Position numbers and translations under genes: made by a program
From: Rufibacter psychrotolerans
GTDB lineage: Bacteria; Bacteroidota; Bacteroidia; Cytophagales; Hymenobacteraceae
DNA length: 64,000 bases
Direction: 5' to 3'
Assembly: GCF_016924645.1 (NCBI RefSeq)
Contig: NZ_JAFFJV010000001.1
Coordinates: 496,001-560,000, forward strand
Notes under the pieces: generated by a model
The model's database searches: none
Told to the model about the DNA's origin: nothing
Seen by the model: the letters and a program-made list of their open reading frames with translations, nothing else
In this document: one piece after another, positions 52,207-60,985 of the stretch
How positions within the stretch are numbered: position 1 is the first letter of the stretch
Layout: the number at the start of each line of letters is the position of its first letter

Positions 52207-52505
52207 GCCGGGCTAAGCACCAGGCTCTCTCTCCTGTCATCCTGAAAGGATCTTATGGGCGAGCTAGAATGGCTTTTATAAAATGCTACTACCGTTTGCT
52301 ACCAAGATCCTTCCAGGATGACAAAGGGTAGGTTTTACTCAGTAGAGCCATACATCGGGAAGAAAGCTTCCTAAGCATACATGAACCAAAGCATTTAGAG
52401 GCCCTTTTTGGAAAGAAGACCAGAAACAATAAAGCTTAAGGTTCTGAAAGTAAAATTAAAACACAGGGTTGGGTACGAAGGGAGGACATTAGTAAAACGA
52501 ATTAC
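52207..52505. other. 299-bp gap with an 89-bp element and the pectate lyase leader
   Basis: Contains the 89-bp element (52235-52323), a weak GTTTT/AAAAC hairpin near 52391-52430, and an AT-rich leader. No gene. Confidence 0.7.
52235..52323. repeat. 89-bp inverted-repeat element, copy 2
   Basis: Starts TGTCATCCTGAAAGGATCTT; the end is its complement with one mismatch. Same length and orientation as the copy at 19389-19477, with shared GGGCGAGCT after the left arm. Confidence 0.9.
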
Positions 52506-53918
52506 ATGAAAAACAGAAACAACATAGTGACAGGTGCTTGCCTGGGCTTAGCGCTCCAGATGGGGGCTTTTCAAGGCTGCGCGCAGAAAGTAGCCTCGGT
52601 TCCAGCGCAGAAGGTAGAGAACCACGCGGCTTCGGGTTCCACCAAGGAGGAAACCGCCCAGGTACTGGCGTTCCCGGGGGCCGAAGGGTTTGGAAAATAC
52701 ACCACCGGCGGCCGGGGCGGGCAGGTAGTGGTGGTCACTAACCTCAACGACACGGGGCCGGGCAGCCTGCGCGAGGCCATCCGAAAGAAAGGGCCGCGTA
52801 CCATTGTGTTTGCCGTGTCGGGCAACATTGAGCTGCAGGCGCCGCTGGACATTAACAACGGCGACCTCACCATTGCCGGGCAATCGGCGCCGGGCGAGGG
52901 CATCACCCTCAAAAACTACCAGGTGAGCATTAAAGCCGACAACGTGATTGTGCGCTACTTGCGGTTCAGGATGGGCGACGAGAAAGCCCAGCAGGCCGAT
53001 GCCTTCGGGTCTAACCGGGGCAACAGCAACATCATCATTGACCACTGCTCCATGAGCTGGGGTACTGATGAGAGCGCGTCTTTCTACCGCAACAAGAACT
53101 TTACCATGCAGTGGTGCATCATTGCCGAAAGCCTGAATGCCTCGGTGCACGAAAAGGGAAACCACGGCTACGGTGGCATCTGGGGCGGCGAGGGCGCTAC
53201 GTTCCACCACAACCTCATTGCCAGCAACAACAGCCGCAACCCGCGTTTCTCAGGATCCAGCTCTACGCCCAACTCGCCCGATGAACTGGTGGATTTCACC
53301 AACAACGTGATCTACAACTGGGGCTTCAACAGCATCTACGGCGGTGAGAAAGGCCGCTACAACCTGGTGAACAACTATTTTAAAGCGGGTCCGGCCACGC
53401 AGGCCAACCGCAAGAACCGCATTGTGAACCCTTCGCAGCCGTACGGCAAGTTTTACGTGAACGGCAACCACGTGGAGGGCTTCCCGCAGATCTCCCAGAA
53501 CAACTGGGCGGGCGGCGTGCAATGCGAACACCCAGACTCCACCAAGGCCCCGTCGGCTTTCCAGGTCCTGAACATCGCGGCGCAGCCGGCGCAGGCGGCT
53601 TACGAGGCCGTGCTGAGCCAGGCCGGTGCCAGCTATAAGCGTGATGCCGTGGACGCCCGCATTGTGGCCGAGGTGCGCAGCGGCAAATCTACCAGCGGCA
53701 AGAAGGGCAACGGCATCATTGACTCGCAGAAAGACGTGGGCGGCTACCCGCCCCTGAAGGCCGGCGCCGCGCCCGAGGACAAGGACCGGGACGGCATGCC
53801 CGATGCCTGGGAGCGCACCCAGAAACTGGATGCCGGCAACGCCGCCGATGCCGGGGCCCATACCCTGCACAAACAATACACCAACCTGGAGGTGTACTTA
53901 AACAGTCTGGTGAAATAA
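52506..53918 (+). CDS. Pectate lyase, PL1-like, lipoprotein
   Basis: 470 residues. Signal with Cys at residue 25 ('FQGCAQK'). The beta-helix core begins 'AFPGAEGFGKYTTGGRGGQVVVVTNLNDTGPGSLREAI' and contains 'GEGITLKNYQVSIKADNVIVRYLRFRMGDE', 'IIIDHCSMSWGTDESASFY' (calcium-ligand Asp), 'YGGIWGGEGATFHHNLIA' and 'SRNPRF' (catalytic Arg region). The C-terminus has 'DKDRDGMPDAWERTQKLDAGNAAD', a calcium-binding-like loop. It cleaves de-esterified homogalacturonan by beta-elimination. Compared with the second PL1 gene (57316) it lacks the T9SS tail. The methylesterase gene follows directly. Confidence 0.93.
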   Translation: MKNRNNIVTGACLGLALQMGAFQGCAQKVASVPAQKVENHAASGSTKEETAQVLAFPGAEGFGKYTTGGRGGQVVVVTNLNDTGPGSLREAIRKKGPRTIVFAVSGNIELQAPLDINNGDLTIAGQSAPGEGITLKNYQVSIKADNVIVRYLRFRMGDEKAQQADAFGSNRGNSNIIIDHCSMSWGTDESASFYRNKNFTMQWCIIAESLNASVHEKGNHGYGGIWGGEGATFHHNLIASNNSRNPRFSGSSSTPNSPDELVDFTNNVIYNWGFNSIYGGEKGRYNLVNNYFKAGPATQANRKNRIVNPSQPYGKFYVNGNHVEGFPQISQNNWAGGVQCEHPDSTKAPSAFQVLNIAAQPAQAAYEAVLSQAGASYKRDAVDARIVAEVRSGKSTSGKKGNGIIDSQKDVGGYPPLKAGAAPEDKDRDGMPDAWERTQKLDAGNAADAGAHTLHKQYTNLEVYLNSLVK

Positions 53919-53928
53919 AAGGATGCCC

Positions 53929-54876
53929 ATGAAAAAGTGGATCGGATTTTTTCTGGTGTGCGTTTTGGCGGTGTTTTCCGTGAAAGCGCAGCAAAAGCGG
54001 ATGGTGGTGGCGCAGGACGGCAGCGGCGACCACACCACCATCCAGGGGGCGGTAGATGCCATTCCGGCCTTCCCCAACGAGCGCATGGAGATCTTCATCA
54101 AGAACGGTACCTACCGCGAGAAGCTGGTCATTTCTTCCTGGAAGACCCGGATCTCCTTCATTGGTGAGGACCGCGACAAAACCATCATTGTCTGGAACGA
54201 CTACTCCGGCAAAGGCAACATCAACACGTTCACGTCTTACACCGTGCTGGTGCAGGGCAACGACTTCCAGGCCGAGAACCTCACCTTCCAGAACGATGCC
54301 GGCCCGGTGGGGCAGGCCGTGGCGCTGCACGTGGAGGCCGACCGCTGCGTGTTCAGGAACTGCCGCATCCTGGGCGACCAGGACACCATTTACGCCGGGG
54401 TAGACAACAGCCGCCAGTACTACGTGGACTGCTACATTGAAGGCACCACCGATTTTATCTTCGGGCCAGCCACGGCGGTGTTTGAGAACTGCGCCATCCA
54501 CTGCAAGAAGAACTCCTACATCACGGCCGCCTCTACGCCCCAGAACCAGCCTTACGGCTTTGTGTTCCTCAACTGCAAGATCACCGCTAGCCCAGAGGCC
54601 AGCAAAGTGTACCTGGGCCGGCCCTGGCGCCCGTATGCGCAGACCGTGTTCCTGAACTCAGAGCTGGGTACCCACATCCGCCCCGAGGGCTGGCACAACT
54701 GGAACAAACCCGATGCCGAGAAAACCGCCCTGTACGCCGAGTACAAGTCCACCGGACCAGGGGCCGCCGCCCAGAAACGGGTGGCATGGTCTAAGCAACT
54801 TTCCAGAAAAGAAGCCCGGAAATACAAACCGGCCCTGGTTCTGGCCGGTGATGACCACTGGAACCCCACCAAATGA
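53929..54876 (+). CDS. Pectin methylesterase, CE8 family (first)
   Basis: 315 residues, signal peptide MKKWIGFFLVCVLAVFSVKAQ. It removes methyl groups from homogalacturonan so that PL1 and GH28 can act. CE8 motifs: 'VAQDGSGDHTTIQGAVDAIP', 'GPVGQAVAL', 'GDQDTIYA' (catalytic Asp), 'YIEGTTDFIFGPATAVFENC' (second Asp) and 'LGRPWRPYA' (Arg/Trp). An ATG two codons earlier (53923) is possible. Starts 10 bases after the pectate lyase stop, so they are co-transcribed. A second CE8 gene is at 56180. Confidence 0.94.
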   Translation: MKKWIGFFLVCVLAVFSVKAQQKRMVVAQDGSGDHTTIQGAVDAIPAFPNERMEIFIKNGTYREKLVISSWKTRISFIGEDRDKTIIVWNDYSGKGNINTFTSYTVLVQGNDFQAENLTFQNDAGPVGQAVALHVEADRCVFRNCRILGDQDTIYAGVDNSRQYYVDCYIEGTTDFIFGPATAVFENCAIHCKKNSYITAASTPQNQPYGFVFLNCKITASPEASKVYLGRPWRPYAQTVFLNSELGTHIRPEGWHNWNKPDAEKTALYAEYKSTGPGAAAQKRVAWSKQLSRKEARKYKPALVLAGDDHWNPTK

Positions 54877-54912
54877 GTTTCGGGCTCATTTTCAGCAAAC
54901 CTCCCTTAAAAC
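54877..54912. repeat. GTTTT/AAAAC hairpin family, copy inside an operon
   Basis: GTTTCGGGC faces CCCTTAAAAC around TCATTTTCAGCAAACC, immediately after the methylesterase stop codon; pairing is imperfect. Confidence 0.5.
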
Positions 54913-54941
54913 ACAGCACCTATAGATTAGCCCCAATCACT

Positions 54942-56171
54942 ATGAAGCTTGCCAAATACGCCCTGCTTGCCCTTACCACCCTTACCATGGCCTGCCGCTC
55001 TGGCCAGTCCACCACGTCCAGCGCACCCGCTGCCTCGCCCACGGGCAAGCCGTACTCCGTCTGGATGGCCGACTCCGAGATAAAGCGCAGCCCCCAGGGC
55101 TGGATGATCGATTTCCGGCCGGAGCCCAAGTGGGACTACACCCAAGGCCTCTTCGCCAGCGCCCTGGAGCGGGTCTGGAAACGTACCGGCGACCAGAAGT
55201 ACTTTACCTACATCAAGGCCTTCGCCGATACCATGATCACCGACGACGGCAAGATCAAAACCTACAAGAAGCTAGACTACAACATTGACCGCGTGAACCC
55301 GGGCAAGTTCCTGATCGGGCTCCACAAAGCAACCGGCCAGCCCAAATACAAGATTGCCCTGGACGAGCTGCGCGACCAGATGCGCACCCACCCCAGAACC
55401 TCTGAGGGCGGTTTCTGGCACAAGAAGATTTACCCGCACCAGATGTGGCTAGACGGTCTGTACATGGCCACTCCGTTCCTGGCCCAGTACGCCGCCGAGT
55501 ACAACGAGCCCGCCCTGTTTGACGAGGTGGTGAAGCAGATTGTGCTCATGGACAAAAACACCTGGGACCCCAAGAAAGGCCTGTTCTACCATGCCTGGGA
55601 CGAGAAGCGCGCCCAGAAGTGGGCCGACCCGGTGACCGGCCTGTCGCCCAACGTGTGGGGCCGCGCCATGGGCTGGATGTCCATGGCCCTGGTAGACGCC
55701 CTGGACTTTGTGCCGCAGAACCATCCGCAGCGCGGCGAGATCCTGCGCGTGACCAAGAAAATGGCCCAGGCCATAGCCCAGTACCAGGACCCTAAAACCG
55801 GACTTTGGTGGCAGGTGGTAGACCAGGGCGGCCGCGAAGGAAATTACCTGGAAGGTTCGGCCTCCAGCATGTTCACGTACTTTCTGGTGAAAGCGGCTAA
55901 AAAAGGCTACATAGACCAGAAATACCTCCAGAACGCGCAGCGCGGCTACAACGGCCTGCTGGAAAACCTGATCAGGAAAGAGGCCGACGGCACCATCAGC
56001 ATCACCCAGGTGTGCGCGGTGGCTGGTCTGGGCGGCAACCCGTACCGCGACGGTACCTATGAGTACTACATCAACGAGCAGAAACGCGACAATGACCCCA
56101 AAGCCGTGGCGCCGTTCATCATGGCCTCGCTGGAGTTTGAAGAAATGGGCAAGGCCTCGGCCTCTAAATAA
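54942..56171 (+). CDS. GH105 unsaturated rhamnogalacturonyl/galacturonyl hydrolase
   Basis: 409 residues from ATG 54942 (MKLAKYALLALTTL), lipoprotein with Cys at residue 18 ('TMACRSG'). An (alpha/alpha)6 barrel: 'WMIDFRPEPKWDYTQGLFASALERVWKRTG', 'NIDRVNPGKFLIGLHKATGQPKYK', 'KIYPHQMWLDGLYMATPFLAQYA' with the catalytic Asp, 'WGRAMGWMSMALVDAL' and 'YLEGSASSMFTYFLVKAA'. GH105 enzymes remove 4,5-unsaturated uronic acids from lyase products, giving 5-keto-4-deoxyuronate, which KduI and KduD in this window can process. Lipidation places it at the envelope. Confidence 0.94.
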   Translation: MKLAKYALLALTTLTMACRSGQSTTSSAPAASPTGKPYSVWMADSEIKRSPQGWMIDFRPEPKWDYTQGLFASALERVWKRTGDQKYFTYIKAFADTMITDDGKIKTYKKLDYNIDRVNPGKFLIGLHKATGQPKYKIALDELRDQMRTHPRTSEGGFWHKKIYPHQMWLDGLYMATPFLAQYAAEYNEPALFDEVVKQIVLMDKNTWDPKKGLFYHAWDEKRAQKWADPVTGLSPNVWGRAMGWMSMALVDALDFVPQNHPQRGEILRVTKKMAQAIAQYQDPKTGLWWQVVDQGGREGNYLEGSASSMFTYFLVKAAKKGYIDQKYLQNAQRGYNGLLENLIRKEADGTISITQVCAVAGLGGNPYRDGTYEYYINEQKRDNDPKAVAPFIMASLEFEEMGKASASK

Positions 56172-56179
56172 GCTACCGC

Positions 56180-57157
56180 ATGAATCTAAAAGGATCTTTT
56201 CTGGCGCTGGTGCTGGTGTGCTGCGCCTTTCTGGGGCAGGCCCAGAAGTATGACTTTGTGGTGGCCAAAGACGGCAGCGGTCAGTTCAAGACCGTGCAGG
56301 AGGCCATCAACGCCGTGCCCGACTTCCGCAAGAACGTGACCACCATCTACATCAAGAACGGCACCTACAAAGAGAAACTCACCCTGCCGGCTTCCAAGAC
56401 GGCCGTGAAAATGATTGGCGAGGACGTGAAAAAGACCATCCTCACCTATGATGACCACGCCTCCAAGAAAAACCGCTTCGGCGAGAACCTGGGCACCACC
56501 GGCTCCACTAGTTTCTTCGTGTTCGGCGATGACTTCACCGCTGAGAACATCACCTTTGAGAACTCGGCCGGTCCGGTAGGGCAGGCGGTGGCCGTGCGCA
56601 TAGACGGCGATAAGGTCATGTTCCAGAACTGTCGCTTCCTGGGCTTCCAGGACACACTGTACCCGCACGGCGAAAAGAGCCGCCAGTACTACAAGAACTG
56701 CTACATTGAGGGCACCACGGACTTTATCTTCGGGTGGTCTACGGCCGTGTTTGAGAACTGCGAGATCTTCAGCAAGCCCGGCGGCAGCTTTGTGACCGCC
56801 GCCTCCACGCTTGAGGGCGCGCCCTACGGCTTTGTGTTCCTCAACTGCCGCCTCACCGGCGATGCCCCCGAGAAGTCGTACTACCTGGGCCGCCCCTGGA
56901 GGCCTTTCGCCAAGACCGTGTTCCTCAACACCTATATGGGCAAGCACATCAAGCCCGAAGGCTGGCACAACTGGAACAAGCCAGAGGCCGAGAAGCAGGT
57001 GCTATACGCCGAGTACAACTCCACCGGGCCCGGCGCCTCCAAGACCGGCCGCGTGAAATGGTCCAAACAACTCACCGAGCAAGAGGCCCAGCAGTACACC
57101 CTGAAGAATATCTTCGGGGATTGGGTGCCCGGGCAACTGGTACAGGTGGTTAAATAA
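56180..57157 (+). CDS. Pectin methylesterase, CE8 family (second)
   Basis: 325 residues, signal peptide MNLKGSFLALVLVCCAFLGQAQ. Same CE8 motifs as the first: 'VAKDGSGQFKTVQEAINAVPD', 'GPVGQAVAVRI', 'GFQDTLYPHGE', 'YIEGTTDFIFGWSTAVFENC', 'YLGRPWRPFA' and 'GWHNWNKPEAE'. The middle differs, with longer loops ('HASKKNRFGENLGTTGSTS'), so it may prefer another methylation pattern or chain position. It starts 8 bases after the GH105 stop and is the last gene before a terminator. Confidence 0.94.
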   Translation: MNLKGSFLALVLVCCAFLGQAQKYDFVVAKDGSGQFKTVQEAINAVPDFRKNVTTIYIKNGTYKEKLTLPASKTAVKMIGEDVKKTILTYDDHASKKNRFGENLGTTGSTSFFVFGDDFTAENITFENSAGPVGQAVAVRIDGDKVMFQNCRFLGFQDTLYPHGEKSRQYYKNCYIEGTTDFIFGWSTAVFENCEIFSKPGGSFVTAASTLEGAPYGFVFLNCRLTGDAPEKSYYLGRPWRPFAKTVFLNTYMGKHIKPEGWHNWNKPEAEKQVLYAEYNSTGPGASKTGRVKWSKQLTEQEAQQYTLKNIFGDWVPGQLVQVVK

Positions 57158-57166
57158 ACCCCTAAG

Positions 57167-57199
57167 GGAGAATCCGCCGGCCGTGCCGGAGGGTTCTCC
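57167..57199 (+). terminator. Terminator after second methylesterase gene
   Basis: GGAGAATCCGCCGG (57167-57180) pairs with CCGGAGGGTTCTCC (57186-57199) with two imperfect positions, then TTTATTC. Confidence 0.8.
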
Positions 57200-57212
57200 T
57201 TTATTCACAAGT

Positions 57213-57224
57213 GCAAACGATTGC
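57213..57224. promoter_or_regulatory. Candidate LacI-type operator 3 (before second pectate lyase)
   Basis: GCAAACGATTGC, a palindrome except for one base pair with a central CG. It matches the two sites in the kduI/susC promoter region at 11 of 12 positions each, and lies 92 bases before the ATG of the gene. Confidence 0.6.
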
Positions 57225-57231
57225 CTCACCC

Positions 57232-57267
57232 GTTTTGGGTCGGTTTTCCAGAAAAGAGGCCCAAAAC
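57232..57267. repeat. GTTTT/AAAAC hairpin family, copy
   Basis: GTTTTGGG (57232-57239) and CCCAAAAC (57260-57267) are complements around TCGGTTTTCCAGAAAAGAGG; sits between the candidate operator and the gene. Confidence 0.8.
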
Positions 57268-57315
57268 ACCCTTAGAAGCGCATTACATCACTCACCGCTA
57301 ACCCATAAAGACAAG

Positions 57316-59010
57316 ATGGTAAAAAAGCTACTCACATTAGCCCTTTTGGGGTGTCTTGGAGCCCCCCTGCAGGCCCAGCAACTGGCTTTCCCCGGAGCCG
57401 AAGGTTTTGGCCGCCACGCCACCGGCGGAAGGGGAGGGGCCGTCATAGAGGTCACCAACCTGAATGACTCAGGTCCGGGTAGTTTGCGGGCCGCCATCAA
57501 TGCCTCGGGCGCCAGAACCGTGGTGTTCCGGGTGTCGGGTACCATTGCGCTGGCTTCCAACCTTACCATCAAGAACCCCAACCTCACCCTGGCGGGCCAG
57601 ACCGCGCCCGGCGACGGCATTACCATCAAGAACTACCCGGTGAGCATTGACGCCGACAACGTGATTGTACGCTACCTGCGCTTCAGGATGGGCGATGAGG
57701 CCCAGCAAGAGGCCGATGCCTTCGGTGGCCGTTTCCACAAAAACATCATCGTGGACCATTGCTCCATGAGCTGGTCCACCGACGAGTGCGTGTCGTTCTA
57801 CGCCAACGAGAACTTCACCATGCAGTGGTGCATCATTGCTGAAAGCCTGCGCAACTCGGCCCACTCAAAGGGGGCGCACGGGTACGGCGGCATCTGGGGC
57901 GGCAAGAACGCCTCGTTCCACCACAACCTCATGGCCCATCATGACAGCCGCAACCCACGGTTGGGGGAGGAAGCCGGCAAGGCCTTCGCCCTTACTGACC
58001 TGGTAGATGTGCGCAACAACCTGTTCTACAACTGGGGCAACAACAGCATATACGGTGGCGAGGCCATGAACGTGAACATCGTGAACAACTACTACAAACC
58101 CGGCCCGGTGACCACCAAGAAGGAGCGCATCTTCTCCATTGACAAGAATAAAAACGAAGGCACCGAGGTGTACGACATCTGGGGCAAGTTCTTCATTGAC
58201 GGCAACTTTGTGGAAGGCAGCACCCGCGCCACCAATGACAACTGGGCCTACGGGGTGTTCAACCAGTTCCACAGCAGCTACGGCACCGTGCCGGAGGCCG
58301 ACAAGGCGGCCATGCGCCTGAGCAGTCCGCACCCCATCCAGGGCAACGTGACCACCCACACGCCGCAGGAAGCCTATGACCTGATCCTGAACAAAGCCGG
58401 CGCCTCCCTCAAACGCGACGCCGTGGACGTGCGCATTGTGGACAATGTGCGCAACAAAACCTTTACCGCCCCGGGCTCCAACGGCAGCACCAACGGGATT
58501 ATTGACAGCCAGACCGATGTAGGCGGCTGGCCCACCCTGCAATCTGCCCCGGCGCCGGAAGACACCGACAAAGACGGCATGCCCAACGCCTGGGAAACCG
58601 AGCGCGGCTTAAACCCCAACAACCCCGACGACCGCAACGGCGACCCCAACGATGACGGTTTCACCAACCTGGAAGAATACCTGAACAGCCTGGTGCTGGC
58701 CGGCAACCTCACCAGCTCGCCCCATGAGAAGAACCTGGGTGCCGCCAGCCTGCACCCCAACCCTTTTTCTACCGCTACCAAGCTGGCGTTTGTGGCCAGG
58801 CAGCGCGGCCAGGCCCTGGTGAAAGTGACCAATGCCACCGGACAGGTGGTAGCCACCCTGCTCCACGCCCCGGTAGCCCCGGGCGCGCACAGCCTCAGCT
58901 GGAACGGCACCGACCAGAACGGACGCCGCCTGCCCAGCGGCATCTACTTTGTCTCAGTGCAGGTAGGAAATGAAAAAGAAACCATGCGTGTGGCGCTCTC
59001 CAGAGATTAA
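57316..59010 (+). CDS. Pectate lyase, PL1-like, with T9SS C-terminal sorting domain
   Basis: 564 residues from ATG 57316 (MVKKLLTLALLGCLG), Sec signal ending 'PLQAQQ'. The core repeats the features of the first PL1: 'AFPGAEGFGRHATGGRGGAVIEVTNLNDSGPGSLRAAI', 'VDHCSMSWSTDECVSFYANENFTMQWCIIAESL', 'YGGIWGGKNASFHHNLMA', 'SRNPRLG', and a Ca-loop-like 'DTDKDGMPNAWETERGLNPNNPDDRNGDPNDDG'. The last ~80 residues ('ASLHPNPFSTATKLAF' to 'SGIYFVSVQVGNEKETMRVA') are a type IX secretion sorting domain, so this one is released or anchored on the outside through T9SS. It has its own candidate operator upstream. Confidence 0.94.
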   Translation: MVKKLLTLALLGCLGAPLQAQQLAFPGAEGFGRHATGGRGGAVIEVTNLNDSGPGSLRAAINASGARTVVFRVSGTIALASNLTIKNPNLTLAGQTAPGDGITIKNYPVSIDADNVIVRYLRFRMGDEAQQEADAFGGRFHKNIIVDHCSMSWSTDECVSFYANENFTMQWCIIAESLRNSAHSKGAHGYGGIWGGKNASFHHNLMAHHDSRNPRLGEEAGKAFALTDLVDVRNNLFYNWGNNSIYGGEAMNVNIVNNYYKPGPVTTKKERIFSIDKNKNEGTEVYDIWGKFFIDGNFVEGSTRATNDNWAYGVFNQFHSSYGTVPEADKAAMRLSSPHPIQGNVTTHTPQEAYDLILNKAGASLKRDAVDVRIVDNVRNKTFTAPGSNGSTNGIIDSQTDVGGWPTLQSAPAPEDTDKDGMPNAWETERGLNPNNPDDRNGDPNDDGFTNLEEYLNSLVLAGNLTSSPHEKNLGAASLHPNPFSTATKLAFVARQRGQALVKVTNATGQVVATLLHAPVAPGAHSLSWNGTDQNGRRLPSGIYFVSVQVGNEKETMRVALSRD

Positions 59011-59045
59011 CCCGGCTGACCTGTTCAGCCAAAAACCAAAAGCAT

Positions 59046-60731
59046 ATGTCCCCAAAAAAACCGTTAGCCCTAAGTTTACTAGTACTCCTGGCCGCCTGCC
59101 AGACCCAGAAAACGCGTACCCAGCTGTCGGTGTCCAACACCAGCGCGGCTGCGGGCAGCATGGCGGCTCCGGCCGCCTACGTGTCTAAGGTGTGGGTCGC
59201 TGACAAAGGCGATGGCACCTTCCAGAACCCGGTCCTGGACGCAGACTACTCAGACCCGGACGTGTGCCGCGTGGGCGATGATTACTACATGACCTCGTCC
59301 AGCTTCAACGCCATTCCCGGGCTGCAGATCCTGCACTCCAAGGACCTGGTGAACTGGCAGATTGTGGGCTACGCGCTGGACCGGCAGCAGCCGTTTCAGC
59401 ACTTTGCCAAGGCGCAGCACGGCAACGGCGTGTGGGCCCCTTCCATCCGGCACCACAACGGCGAGTTCTACATCTACTGGGGCGACCCAGACTTTGGCAT
59501 TTACATGGTGAAGACCAAGAACCCCGCCGGGCGCTGGGAAGAGCCGGTGCTGGTGAAGGAAGGCAAGGGCCTCATTGATTCCTGCCCGCTGTGGGACGAG
59601 GACGGCAACGCCTACCTGGTGCACGGCTGGGCCGGAAGCCGGGCCGGGATCAAGAGCATCCTCACCGTGAACCGCATGAACCCCGAGGGCACCAAGGTAC
59701 TGGATGAGGGCGTGATGGTCTTTGACGGCCACGATGCGCACCCCACCGTGGAAGGCCCCAAGTTCTACAAGCGCAACGGCTATTACTACATCTTCGCGCC
59801 GGCGGGTGGGGTGGCCACCGGCTGGCAGCTGGTGCTGCGCTCCAAGAACATCTACGGCCCCTACGAGGAGAAAATAGTGATGGACCAGGGCAAGACGCCC
59901 ATCAACGGTCCGCACCAGGGCGCCTGGGTAGACACCAGGACCGGCGAGGACTGGTTCCTGCACTTCCAGGATAAGGAAGCCTACGGCCGCGTGGTGCACC
60001 TGCAGCCCATGAAGTGGGTGAACGACTGGCCCGTGATAGGCGAGGACCCGGACGGCGACGGCAAAGGCCAGCCGGTGCTCACCTACAAAAAGCCCAACGT
60101 GGGCAAGACGTACCCCATCGTGACGCCCGCTGAGTCAGACGAGTTTGACAGTCACCTGCTGGGCCTGCAGTGGCAGTGGCACGCCAACCCCAAGGCTACT
60201 TGGGCGTTCGCGTCCAACAGAGGCCAGTTGCGCCTCTTCACCGACCAGATGCCCGAGGGCGGCAAGAACCTCTGGGACGTGCCTAACCTGCTGCTGCAGA
60301 AGTTCCCCGCCGAGGCGTTCACCGTCACCACCAAGCTCAAGTTCACGCCCAACCCCAAGCTCCAGAATGAGCGCACGGGACTGGTGGTCATGGGCATGGA
60401 CTACGGCTACGTGCAGGTAATTAACAAGAAAGACGGCCTGTACCTCACCTACAACACCGCGCTCAAAGCCGAGAAAGGCACCCCTGAAAAGGAGCAGATT
60501 CTGGGAAAACTGACCGGAAACGAAGTGCACTTCCGGGTGCAGGTGAGCCCGGGCGCCAAGTGCCAGTTCAGCTACTCAGAAGACGGGCAGACCTTCAAAA
60601 ACGCGGGCACCCCGTTCACCGCCGTTCCCGGCAAGTGGATTGGGGCCAAAGTAGGTGTTTTCGCCCTGCGTGACGAGAAAACCAATGATTCGGGCTACGC
60701 CGATATTGACTGGTTCAGAATCACCAGGTAG
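59046..60731 (+). CDS. GH43 family glycoside hydrolase lipoprotein
   Basis: 561 residues. Signal with Cys at residue 18 ('LAACQTQ'). Five-bladed propeller: 'NPVLDADYSDPDVCRVGDDYYMTSSSFNAIPGLQILHSKDLVNW' with the catalytic base Asp, 'GVWAPSIRHHNGEFYIYW', 'IDSCPLWDEDGNAYLVHGWA' with the pKa-modulating Asp, and 'HPTVEGPKFYKRNGYYYIFAPAGG' with the acid Glu. The C-terminal ~200 residues ('WQWHANPKATWAFASNRGQLRL' onward) are the concanavalin-like beta-sandwich seen in many two-domain GH43 enzymes. Activity may be arabinofuranosidase, xylosidase or galactosidase on pectin side chains; context fits but does not decide. Confidence 0.92.
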   Translation: MSPKKPLALSLLVLLAACQTQKTRTQLSVSNTSAAAGSMAAPAAYVSKVWVADKGDGTFQNPVLDADYSDPDVCRVGDDYYMTSSSFNAIPGLQILHSKDLVNWQIVGYALDRQQPFQHFAKAQHGNGVWAPSIRHHNGEFYIYWGDPDFGIYMVKTKNPAGRWEEPVLVKEGKGLIDSCPLWDEDGNAYLVHGWAGSRAGIKSILTVNRMNPEGTKVLDEGVMVFDGHDAHPTVEGPKFYKRNGYYYIFAPAGGVATGWQLVLRSKNIYGPYEEKIVMDQGKTPINGPHQGAWVDTRTGEDWFLHFQDKEAYGRVVHLQPMKWVNDWPVIGEDPDGDGKGQPVLTYKKPNVGKTYPIVTPAESDEFDSHLLGLQWQWHANPKATWAFASNRGQLRLFTDQMPEGGKNLWDVPNLLLQKFPAEAFTVTTKLKFTPNPKLQNERTGLVVMGMDYGYVQVINKKDGLYLTYNTALKAEKGTPEKEQILGKLTGNEVHFRVQVSPGAKCQFSYSEDGQTFKNAGTPFTAVPGKWIGAKVGVFALRDEKTNDSGYADIDWFRITR

Positions 60732-60740
60732 AGAAAATCT

Positions 60741-60778
60741 TGTTTCGGGGCTGTTTTTGAAAAATCGGCCCTGAAACA
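60741..60778. repeat. GTTTT/AAAAC hairpin family, copy
   Basis: TGTTTCGGGGC pairs with GCCCTGAAACA (one mismatch; its T-to-C and A-to-G changes are matched) around TGTTTTTGAAAAATCG. Ten bases after the GH43 stop codon. Confidence 0.85.
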
Positions 60779-60985
60779 GGATGGACTGAAACAGAAGAGA
60801 GTAGGCCTTGAAGGCAGTACAAGAACAGAAGAACCTGTCTCTCAAAGCCAAAGTACCCGTATCCTTGCTGCGTGTTTTCACCAGCTAGCGGGAAGGCTTC
60901 TCTGACTGGATGATTGGCCCAGTGAACACCAAACAAGGGCGCTTAATAGTTAGAGGTTGAGACAACCATGAGAAACCCCATTCCT

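Noticed and set aside
52489..52504. GTAAAACGAATTAC just before the first pectate lyase as a fourth LacI-type site
   Set aside because: It is a palindrome around CG but two bases longer than the other sites and matches them only in part; too weak to call, and it overlaps the expected ribosome-binding area.
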